DNA from: Deltaproteobacteria bacterium UBA5329
Lineage (GTDB): Bacteria > Desulfobacterota > Syntrophorhabdia > Syntrophorhabdales > Syntrophorhabdaceae
Assembly: GCA_002408185.1 (NCBI GenBank)
Contig: DHQV01000074.1
Span: 1 to 20,581 of the forward strand
DNA length: 20,581 nt
Direction: 5' to 3'
Below, in pieces: positions 8,355 to 15,765 of this stretch. A program made the position numbers and the translations under genes. The notes beneath the pieces are model-generated. The model had not been told where the DNA came from and searched no databases. It saw only the letters and a list, made by a program, of their open reading frames with translations. Within the stretch, counting starts at the first letter, position 1. Each line of letters begins with the position of its first letter.

Positions 8355-8360
8355 AATATA
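8355..8360 (-). promoter_or_regulatory. Possible -10 element directly before smpB
   Basis: Minus-strand TATATT ends 7 nt before the smpB ATG, which would place the transcription start at or next to the start codon (leaderless mRNA). The region lacks a ribosome binding site, which is consistent. The -35 region at 17-bp spacing (TTCTTT) is a poor match, so this is tentative. Confidence 0.35.
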
Positions 8361-8389
8361 ACACAGATAGAGAGGAAAAAGAAGGGAAC

Positions 8390-8412
8390 CCCCGGCGTGC
8401 CGGAACCCGGGG
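8390..8412 (-). terminator. GC-rich hairpin between the IS and smpB
   Basis: CCCCGG (8390-8395) pairs with CCGGGG (8407-8412); an alternative CCGGC/GCCGG pairing lies inside. On the minus strand it is followed by a pyrimidine-rich tract (TTCCC then CTTCTTTTTCC). It could be the former terminator of the histidine kinase operon upstream of smpB before the IS inserted. The T-run is imperfect, so confidence is low. Confidence 0.35.
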
Positions 8413-8432
8413 CGAAGGCCGATCGAGGCGGC

Positions 8433-8453
8433 TAGCCCAACTTCGCGGATTCG
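8433..8453 (+). repeat. Left terminal inverted repeat of the IS
   Basis: Begins TAGCCCAACTT and ends GCGGATTCG. It matches the reverse complement of the right end at 19 of 21 positions; mismatches are C/T at position 12 and G/A at position 16. Confidence 0.92.
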
Positions 8454-8588
8454 ATCCCAAAAATAGCTATTTTAACTTTCCGATTATGTCATTTCAATAC
8501 GTTACAAGTCATTTTTCCTCAAAATCTCTCGTAGTGAAGACCTACCCTCTTTTCACGTTTGTCAAGACAGTGATATTCTTCATCTACA

Positions 8589-10348
8589 ATGTTCCTGCGA
8601 TGTACAAACAGGAAGAAGGATGGAAAAGATCACCAGCATCGGAGTATCGTCGAAAACCGCAAAGTGGCAGGTGGACGGGTAATTCAAAAACAATTGCTTT
8701 ACCTCGGAGAGATTAATAGGTCTATGCGTGAAGCATGGCGCAGGACAATTGAAGTATTCGAAGATGGGGCACCATCTGCAAAGACAATGACACTTTTCCC
8801 GGATGATCGATTCTATGAGATCACCGATGACGAAGTGGTCGGAATTCGCTTAAAAGATGTTGAGCTTCGTCGTCCCCGCGAGTTTGGCGTATGTTGGCTC
8901 TCATACAAATTGTATGAGCAATTGAGGCTTGACGCGTTCCGGGAAAAGAGGCTCAAGCCAACCGTAAAAAGACTCGTTGGGATTTGACAGTTCAGATTTT
9001 ATGCTGCTATCAGCTAATTAATCCGGGCAGCGAGTGGCAACCCTATCATTCCTGGTACGAGAAAAGTGCACTGGCCGATCTTTTGGGAACTGGTTTTGGA
9101 CTGGCAGAGATCCATAAACTCTACGCATGCCTCGACCGGCTTACCGAACATAAACGGGCACTCTTTGATCACCTCACCCGGCGTTGGGCCGATTTATCTA
9201 ATGCAACCTTCGATGTCCTTCTCTGCGACCTGACCAGTACCTGCTTCGAAAGCAATCCACCCTTTTCTGAAAATGGCAGGAGAAGGTATGGCTATGGCCG
9301 TGACAAACGGTTCGATTGTGTGCAGGTCGTCATTGCCCTTATCGTAACCCCAAAAGGGTTCCCGCTGGCATATGAAGTTATGGCCGGTAATACGGCCGAT
9401 AATACAACCCTCCGGGGTTTCCTGAAAAAAATGGAAGATCAATACGGTAAAGCCAGGCGGATATGGGTGATGGACCGAGGTATCCCGACAGAAGAGGTTC
9501 TCGAAGAAATGCGTACCGCCGAGCCCCCGGTTTATTATTTAGCTGGAACCCCCAAAGGAAGATTGACCCGGTATGAGAAAGAGCTGGCAGGCAAGTCATG
9601 GCATACCGTCCGTGACGGTGTTGATATGAAATTCATTCCGCAAGATAATGAGACCTGCATTCTGGTTCAAAGCAGGGACCGTATCCATAAAGAACGCTCT
9701 ATGAGGCAACGTCAATTGAAACAGTTATGGAAACGCCTCAAAGAATTAACAGACATGAATCTGGCCAGGGACCAGATCCTTTTAACATCAGGAGCAGCGA
9801 AACAGCAATCGCCGTCGGCATGACGTCTGGTACACATCACTATACCGGAAGATGGATCCTTGCAGTTTTCCTTAAATATAGATCGTCTGCGAAGTGTGAG
9901 GCGCCGGGAAGGACGGTATTTATTGCGAACCAATCTGACAGGCTGTGATCCTGCGCGTATATGGCAATTTTATATCCAACTGGTCCACGTCGAAGAAGCA
10001 TTCAAAATATTAAAAGGCGATCTGGCGGCAAGACCCATTCATCGCCAAAAAGAAAAGCGGATTGAAGCACATATCTTCGTGGCATTCATGGCCTACGCAA
10101 TCCATGTGACCTTGCGCCATCGCCTGCATAGTCCTGCACCGGGATTAACACCGAGGGCAATTCTGGAAAAATTCAGTTCCGTACAGATAATCGATATTCA
10201 TCTTCCCACAAACGATGCAAGAGAGATAATCATGTCCCGGTATACTCAACCCGAACCGGAAATCCAAATTCTTCTCCAACATTTAAAACTGGGTTTTCCC
10301 GCCCAATCACTTCCTCGGGTAATGGAAAAAAGTAACCTTACAAAATAA
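8589..10348 (+). pseudogene. IS1634-type DDE transposase, disrupted by a -1 frameshift and an in-frame TGA
   Basis: The conceptual product of about 585 residues is full length for this family. Piece one (8589 to about 8970) carries the family N terminus (MFLRCTNRKKDGK). Its frame ends at 8987, while the homologous sequence continues in the -1 frame (RWDLTVQILCCYQLINPGSEW), so the frame changes near the A5 run at about 8967. A second lesion is TGA at 9821-9823; reading on in the same frame gives RLVHITIPEDGS and then RRREGRYLLRTNLTG, and the TGA sits where relatives are expected to have Trp (TGG to TGA). Catalytic DDE residues are recognisable: Asp in CDLTST, Asp in WVMDRGIP and Glu in VEEAFKILKGD. 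The stop is at 10346-10348. The frameshift alone might be programmed, but the nonsense codon argues for a dead gene. Confidence 0.9.
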
Positions 10349-10412
10349 AAGGTAGTGAGGACCTTTGGGAAGCTACCCTTGAAATTATTGGGGTTTTATG
10401 TTCTGAGCCCCC

Positions 10413-10433
10413 CGAATTCGCAAAGTTGGGCTA
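10413..10433 (-). repeat. Right terminal inverted repeat of the IS
   Basis: Read on the minus strand it begins TAGCCCAACTT and ends GCGAATTCG, mirroring the left end. It lies 65 bp beyond the transposase stop codon and 36 bp from the histidine kinase stop codon. Confidence 0.92.
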
Positions 10434-10469
10434 ACGGGGAGGAAGATAAGAACCCGTTCGTCGTTAACC

Positions 10470-12605
10470 TTACGTTTCGATTATGGGAAGTTCAATTATG
10501 AACCGTGCGCCGCGAGGTTGATTGTCCTCTATGCGTATCTTCCCGTGATGCTCGAGGACGATCGAATGGACTATGGCGAGACCGAGGCCAGTACCGTCTT
10601 TCTCTTTTGTAAAGTACGGATCGAACACTTTTTCCTTATCCTCGTCAGAGATACCTTTGCCAGTGTCTGCAAATTCTGTGATAACGGCGCGTTTCGGACG
10701 GTCAAAACTGGTATGGACCTCGAGCTTCCCTGCGCCGCCATCCATCGCCTTGACCGCGTTGGTTATGAGATTGATAAATGCCCTTTTGAGGCCCTCACGG
10801 TCCACACGGACACGGGGTATGTCTTCCCGGATAAATGTCATCGAGATGTTATGGTAGAGATTACGGTAAAGATCGAGGGTTTCCTCGACAATGATATTGA
10901 GGTCTTCCAAAGTCCTTGCCTGGGACGTATGCGTGAGCTTTGTAAGCTCATTGACTATTTCCTTGATATCGCCGACCGACCGTATAATGACCGATGTGGT
11001 CTCATCGAGGATTGCCCTGTCATTTTCCGCAGAATTACCCATGATTTTCCTGCGGATCCGCTCAGCCGACAGGATAATGGGTGTCAGGGGATTTTTGATC
11101 TCATGGGTCAGTTTGCGGGCAACCTCCTGCCAGGTGGCAAGTTTTTCGGCACGAACGACGTGGGTTATGTCATCAAAAGCTATGATAAACCCAGCCACTC
11201 TCCCAGTTTCATCTTTGAGAGCGGTTAGTGATGCCCGCAGATAGGTGATATCCTTTTTCAGGTTAAGCCTGAGATCCATCGTGATGCTTTCGCCGCCTGC
11301 GGCCCTTGTTTCCCTGAGGAAAGACTTTGTCAGGCCTTTGAAATCATTACCAAATATTTCCCGCAAAGACATACCCTCGATATTTTCCCGTTCAATACCC
11401 AAGATATGCCGTGCGGCATTATTTGCAAGCCGGATGATGCCCTTCTTATCCGTAGATATAATACCGGCAGCGACATTGTTCAGAACGAATTCAAGGGAAC
11501 GGCCTTTGCTTTCGATCTCCTCTTTCGCCACCTTCAATTCCCTGGCCATACTGTTGAATGCCCTGACAAGAGTGCTGATCTCATCCTTTCCGCGTTCTTC
11601 GAGATTGATATCGAATTTGCCTTTTGCGATGATCTCCGCCCCTTCTTTCATCTTTTCTATAGGAACTGTGATCTCGGTAGCCATTTTGATGCCAACCCAG
11701 AGGGAAACGAATATCGTCAGCATAGTTATCAGAAAGAGAGGTATGAAAAAACTGTATTTGACAACTTTCTTAAAGACCCTGGATTCTCTGAACTCTTTGC
11801 TCGCCAAGTCGATCTGTTTCATGCGTTCCGTACTCTTCATCTTGATAGTGTCGCCAAGGAGAAGCATGGGCTGGGGAGCCCCCGTACCCTCAGTTTCGGT
11901 CCTGATGCGCATGCCCACGAAGAGCATTTCGCCTTCACCCGAAGGTATGATGTCCCGGGATGCCCCGTTGCGTATCAACGTCTTGAGCTGTGGCCGGACG
12001 ATCCCATCTAAATTGTCGGAGCCTCTTGCCCTGATAATCTGCCCGGTAGAGGGATCATATACAGCGAGGTAACCCAGTACGTGCGTGGCCTCGTACCGGT
12101 CGAGAAACTTTTTCAACTCCTTTTCGTTGCTCATCATATCTTTCTTTTCTATCTGTTCCACCATCCGGGACCCGATCCTCATATGGCGCTGAAAGATCTC
12201 TTCATAATGGAACCGGGAAAGCTCCAGGGCGCTTTCCAATGTATCCTCGACCTGCTGGCCGAACCACCGGTCCATGCTCACATAGAAGAAACCTGTTGCC
12301 AGTATGAAAAGGGTGAATGACGGCACAATAGATATGAAAAGAAGCGTCGATGTAAGCCTTTTTTTAAGTCCGGAACCCCAGATCCCCCGCCTCTTCTCGA
12401 TATACGACTTGAGGATAATGCGCGTGATCAGGAAAAGAAGGAGCAGTACAAGGAGGAGATTTACGTTGAGGACTATGACCAGAAGCTTGTTGTCCTGAAC
12501 AGGGAAAAATCTCGCAAAATTCGGGAGACTCGTTTCGAGGAAGACAAGCGCCCCAAAACAGACCAAGATACCGATTATGAATGATAGCTCTTTCCTATAT
12601 TTCAT
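10470..12605 (-). CDS. NtrY-like sensor histidine kinase
   Basis: 711-residue inner-membrane sensor kinase. Visible order: three N-terminal hydrophobic helices (about 8-27, 41-65, 87-110), an extracytoplasmic sensory region (about 111-283), a fourth helix (284-307), a HAMP domain (about 308-360), a PAS domain (about 370-480), a HisKA domain with phospho-acceptor His501 in LTHEIKNPLTP, and an HATPase domain with the N box (NLITNAVKAM), G1 (DTGKGIS), F box (FDPYFTKEK) and G2 (GTGLGLAI). This architecture is that of NtrY, partner of an NtrC-family response regulator. No regulator is found here; the gene is last in its operon and is followed by the IS. It starts 25 nt after the pgeF stop codon with no clear ribosome binding site. 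The signal sensed is unknown. Confidence 0.93.
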   Translation of the reverse strand: MKYRKELSFIIGILVCFGALVFLETSLPNFARFFPVQDNKLLVIVLNVNLLLVLLLLFLITRIILKSYIEKRRGIWGSGLKKRLTSTLLFISIVPSFTLFILATGFFYVSMDRWFGQQVEDTLESALELSRFHYEEIFQRHMRIGSRMVEQIEKKDMMSNEKELKKFLDRYEATHVLGYLAVYDPSTGQIIRARGSDNLDGIVRPQLKTLIRNGASRDIIPSGEGEMLFVGMRIRTETEGTGAPQPMLLLGDTIKMKSTERMKQIDLASKEFRESRVFKKVVKYSFFIPLFLITMLTIFVSLWVGIKMATEITVPIEKMKEGAEIIAKGKFDINLEERGKDEISTLVRAFNSMARELKVAKEEIESKGRSLEFVLNNVAAGIISTDKKGIIRLANNAARHILGIERENIEGMSLREIFGNDFKGLTKSFLRETRAAGGESITMDLRLNLKKDITYLRASLTALKDETGRVAGFIIAFDDITHVVRAEKLATWQEVARKLTHEIKNPLTPIILSAERIRRKIMGNSAENDRAILDETTSVIIRSVGDIKEIVNELTKLTHTSQARTLEDLNIIVEETLDLYRNLYHNISMTFIREDIPRVRVDREGLKRAFINLITNAVKAMDGGAGKLEVHTSFDRPKRAVITEFADTGKGISDEDKEKVFDPYFTKEKDGTGLGLAIVHSIVLEHHGKIRIEDNQPRGARFIIELPIIET

Positions 12606-12630
12606 AAATTCGGGTAATGGGTGCCTACTT

Positions 12631-13395
12631 TCATTTTATTCCTACAAAATTTATTTGTCGTTCTTTCCGGGCGCCTTTTCGGTATGAGGCGAAAGACGGG
12701 TCTTCGCAGCAGAAGGTGCACAGTCCCGTGTCAAGGACCGTATGGACACGCGACTCCGTCAAAAGCCAACTGTTCGCGTCTTTCAGGTCGAGATAGATCG
12801 ACCCGTCCCTGTCGTGGAATATGGTGTCAGGAAAACCTTTCTCAAGGAATGCCTTCCTGACCTCGGTCCCGACCGTGTAGCAGCAGCCCCGGATGGACGG
12901 CCCGAGGAGGGCCGTGATGCACTGTGGTGCTGCGCCGCGCTCCGCCATCATATCGACCGCTTTCGACGTTATGCGCTTCAGCGTGCCCCTCCAGCCAGCA
13001 TGGACGATTACCGCCATGGGAAAAGCTGGGTCTATGAGGACGACGCTCATGCAATCGGCCGTTTTAATGATCCCCGCAATACCGGGCTTGCAGAGCAGGA
13101 TCCCGTCGCCCGTCTGCGGCCTGTCTTTTGGCCCCACCGAATGGATGGCATTGCCGTGCTCCTGGCACAAAGCCACCGAACGGTCCAAGGAAAATGCGTC
13201 GAGAAAAACCCGGTTTTCATCATCCTTCAACAATGACGGGCAATCCCGTGTAAAAAAACCATGGACGATACCCCGGGCGGTCAATCCGGGGAGGTGGTAA
13301 TATTCCCAGCCGTTCGTTTTTTCGCGGACAAATTCCATTACCGGCCGTAGCACGTTTTTGCGACCCATGTTGTAGTTTACGGGTCTTTCAGGCAT
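12631..13395 (-). CDS. pgeF: Peptidoglycan editing factor PgeF (laccase-domain/YfiH family)
   Basis: 254 residues from the ATG at 13395. The YfiH/DUF152 metal-site signature is complete: His80 (CQEHGN), Cys115 (KTADCMSVVL) and His132 (VHAGWRG), plus GPSIRGCCYTVG and a C-terminal FASYRKGARKERQINF. In E. coli the family member removes L-Ser wrongly attached to UDP-MurNAc, and purine nucleoside phosphorylase/adenosine deaminase activity has been reported for relatives; old laccase or polyphenol oxidase labels are misleading. The start is uncertain: a GTG at 13404 (three codons upstream) is also in frame, and neither has a good ribosome binding site. Either start overlaps the end of rluD (8 or 17 nt), indicating translational coupling. 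Confidence 0.9.
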   Translation of the reverse strand: MPERPVNYNMGRKNVLRPVMEFVREKTNGWEYYHLPGLTARGIVHGFFTRDCPSLLKDDENRVFLDAFSLDRSVALCQEHGNAIHSVGPKDRPQTGDGILLCKPGIAGIIKTADCMSVVLIDPAFPMAVIVHAGWRGTLKRITSKAVDMMAERGAAPQCITALLGPSIRGCCYTVGTEVRKAFLEKGFPDTIFHDRDGSIYLDLKDANSWLLTESRVHTVLDTGLCTFCCEDPSFASYRKGARKERQINFVGIK

Positions 13396-14344
13396 TTTGT
13401 CCACGATGTTTTTCCACGAACTCGTCCATATCGACGGGTACAGGCGCCTCGATCTTTACCGGGGCACCGGTAAACGGATGAACGAACTCTATGCGGTATG
13501 CGTGGAGAAGGGCCCTCATTGCGGATTTTTTCGCCCGTCTCCCATATGTTTCGTCGCCGACGATCGGAAAACCGGCGTGGCTCAGGTGGACGCGTATCTG
13601 ATGCGTTCTGCCTGTCGCGGGATACGCCTCGACCAAGGAAAAACCCGCGAAGCGTTCCAGGACCTTAAAACCGGTCGTTGCATGCCGGCCCCCTGACCGC
13701 AGGACTGCCATTTTCTTCCTGTCCACTGGGTGGCGTCCGATATTACCGTCGACGGTCAAAACGTCCCATGGCGGAGACCCCTCGACAATGGCACGATAGG
13801 TTTTTTCAACCTCCCTGTTCTTGAACAGTCCCGACAACTTTTCCTGCGTCTGGGAATCGCGGGCTACGAGGATAACGCCCGTCGTGCCCTTATCGAGCCG
13901 GTGAACGATCCCCGGCCTCATCCCCGCCATCGGGTCTTTTTGTCCTTCTTCCTTTCCCTGGCCCATAACCTCGAACCCGGAACCCTGTCTCTCCATGTAC
14001 CCCAGCACCGCGTTTACCAGAGTTCCCGAACTGTGGCCGAACGACGGATGGACAACCATATCCGCAGGCTTGTCGATCGCCAGAAAATACATGTCTTCGT
14101 AGAGAACGGCAAGGGGGATCTCTTCCGGTGCGAGATCGACAGACTCTTCGTCAGGTATATCTCCGGAGATCTCGACACCTGCCTTGAGACGCATTGACGG
14201 TTTCGGGACACGGCCAGCCACCCGGACATGGCCGCCTTCTATCATTTCTTTTATCTTTGTCCGTGTCAGGGTCAATTTCTCGGAAAGGAAAATGTCAAGC
14301 CTGACGTCGTCTTGTTCGCTGGTTATCTTGAAACTACGGAGCAT
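13388..14344 (-). CDS. rluD: 23S rRNA pseudouridine synthase, RluD type
   Basis: 318 residues. An N-terminal S4 RNA-binding domain (about 1-62; RLDIFLSEKL, GHVRVAGRVPKPSMRL) is followed by the RluA-family catalytic domain with Asp151 in GIVHRLDKGTTG and the conserved ATGRTHQIRVHLSHAGFPIVGD motif. RluD converts U1911, U1915 and U1917 of helix 69 of 23S rRNA. The domain layout and length fit RluD better than RluA (which lacks S4), but RluC cannot be fully excluded. Its ATG overlaps the end of selA by 11 nt, and pgeF starts within its last codons; this rluD-pgeF pairing is common in bacteria. Confidence 0.92.
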   Translation of the reverse strand: MLRSFKITSEQDDVRLDIFLSEKLTLTRTKIKEMIEGGHVRVAGRVPKPSMRLKAGVEISGDIPDEESVDLAPEEIPLAVLYEDMYFLAIDKPADMVVHPSFGHSSGTLVNAVLGYMERQGSGFEVMGQGKEEGQKDPMAGMRPGIVHRLDKGTTGVILVARDSQTQEKLSGLFKNREVEKTYRAIVEGSPPWDVLTVDGNIGRHPVDRKKMAVLRSGGRHATTGFKVLERFAGFSLVEAYPATGRTHQIRVHLSHAGFPIVGDETYGRRAKKSAMRALLHAYRIEFVHPFTGAPVKIEAPVPVDMDEFVEKHRGQNA

Positions 14345-15731
14345 CCGTGTAAACCGAGATTATTGCCGCAGCGAGGTCTGTCTCATCATGCGCGAGAACG
14401 GTCCGCATATCGAACAACAATCTTTCTTTTTCGATCCTCGCAATAACAGGGACCGGGCGCTGCCTCAACCGCTTTTCGCATGCGTCGGCCGTCATGCCTG
14501 ACGACACAAGGGCTATCCCTGCCGAAGGTATCATCATGTCCGGAAAACTGCCGCCCCCCACCTCCGACTCGATATCCACAACAGATATATCGGCACCGGG
14601 GCAACGCTTTTTCAGGTGTGAGGCGAGCCGGCGGGCCCTTCTTGTCAGATCTTCCTTTGACCCGGAAATCATGGCGATCGTGGGGATCTTCCGTGCAGCC
14701 GAGACCGGATCGAGACACAACAGGAGGGTCGCTTCGAGACCTGCAAGTGTGAATTTATCGGGGCGCAGGGCCCTCGTTATCGGATTGTGTTTTATTATAT
14801 CCAAACACTCCTCTTTGCCCAAAATTATTCCTGCCTGGGGAGCACCCAGAAGTTTATCCCCGCTGAATGATATCACATCGAAACCGGCCTTCAATTCATC
14901 CGATATTACCGGTTCTCCGGTATGGCCGAAGCCTGCATACGCATGGAATAGCCCGCTTCCCGTGTCAAAGTATGTCGGGATGCCATATTTCACGCCCAAC
15001 CGGACCAGCTCTTCCGATGAAGCTTCATGGGTGAAACCTCTTATGCGGTAGTTGCTTGTATGGGCCTTCATGATGAGACCGGTATTGTCTCCGATGGCCC
15101 GTTCAAAATCTTCGATGTATGTCCTGTTCGTCGTCCCGACTTCTTTCAAAAGGGCCCCGCTCTTTTCCATGACATCGGGTACCCTGAAAGAACCGCCGAT
15201 CTCTATAAGCTCACCCCGTGAGATTATTACCTCTTTGCCTTCGGCAAGGGTATTGAGTACCAGGAAAACGGCCCCGGCGTTGTTGTTGACAACGAGCGCG
15301 TCCCCGGCAGACGTCAATCTTTTCAGGACTGCCGCGCAATGGTCATACCGGCTGCCGCGTGTTCCTTTTTCGAGGTTATATTCGAGGTTGGAATAGCCAG
15401 TTGCGATCTTCATTATGGCGTCGATCGCCTCTTTAGCGAGCACAGACCTGCCGAGGTTTGTGTGGATTATCACGCCCGTCGCATTGATGACGCGCTTAAG
15501 GCCCGGTTCGACCAGGGCCTGAGTGCGAAGAGAGACCTCGCGTATTATCTCATCGATCCCTGGCACCACGCTTTTTAGGCCGTTCTTGATCTCAAGGCGG
15601 AGATCATCGAGATATTCGTGAAGGGCTTCTTTAAGCACCAATTCAGGAAACCGGCTCTTAAGCGACTTGAACCCGCGGCTCTCTAGTATCATATCGACTT
15701 TCGGTATCTTCCGTAACGGGTTATCTGGCAT
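14334..15731 (-). CDS. selA: L-seryl-tRNA(Sec) selenium transferase
   Basis: 465-residue PLP enzyme that converts Ser-tRNA(Sec) to Sec-tRNA(Sec) using selenophosphate. The N-terminal SelA domain begins LRKIPKVDMIL; VINATGVIIHTNLGRS (81-96) and the PLP-binding Lys293 in SFSGDKLLGAPQAGI are typical. Length matches E. coli SelA (463). It implies that the genome encodes selenoproteins, although selB, selC and selD are not in this window. It lies 34 nt downstream of the fused acyl-CoA ligase gene and overlaps rluD, so it is internal to that operon. A partial -35-like TTGACG precedes it without a convincing -10. No Shine-Dalgarno sequence is evident before the ATG. Confidence 0.96.
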   Translation of the reverse strand: MPDNPLRKIPKVDMILESRGFKSLKSRFPELVLKEALHEYLDDLRLEIKNGLKSVVPGIDEIIREVSLRTQALVEPGLKRVINATGVIIHTNLGRSVLAKEAIDAIMKIATGYSNLEYNLEKGTRGSRYDHCAAVLKRLTSAGDALVVNNNAGAVFLVLNTLAEGKEVIISRGELIEIGGSFRVPDVMEKSGALLKEVGTTNRTYIEDFERAIGDNTGLIMKAHTSNYRIRGFTHEASSEELVRLGVKYGIPTYFDTGSGLFHAYAGFGHTGEPVISDELKAGFDVISFSGDKLLGAPQAGIILGKEECLDIIKHNPITRALRPDKFTLAGLEATLLLCLDPVSAARKIPTIAMISGSKEDLTRRARRLASHLKKRCPGADISVVDIESEVGGGSFPDMMIPSAGIALVSSGMTADACEKRLRQRPVPVIARIEKERLLFDMRTVLAHDETDLAAAIISVYTDAP

Positions 15732-15765
15732 AGCTTAGTTATTTTCTATCATATGGAGGGAACCG

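Larger units (their letters stand above)
8433..10433 (+). mobile_element. IS1634-family (IS4 superfamily) insertion sequence, defective
   Basis: A 2001-bp element bounded by 21-bp terminal inverted repeats with 19 matches, containing one transposase gene in three pieces. It is inserted between the 3' end of the histidine kinase gene and the 5' end of smpB. No long target duplication is visible: only CTA (or TA, depending on where the element end is placed) is repeated at both junctions. Transposase similarity places it in the IS1634 group of DDE elements. The broken transposase means it cannot move by itself. Confidence 0.9.

Noticed and set aside
8960..8990. Programmed -1 frameshift in the IS transposase
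   Set aside because: An A-rich slip site (GTA AAA AGA) exists, but it is not a classic A6G heptamer, the IS1634 group is not known for frameshifting, and the same gene also has a nonsense codon.
9821..9823. TGA read as Trp (altered genetic code)
   Set aside because: Intact genes in the window (smpB, pgeF, rluD, the ligase) end with TGA and use TGG for Trp, so the code is standard.
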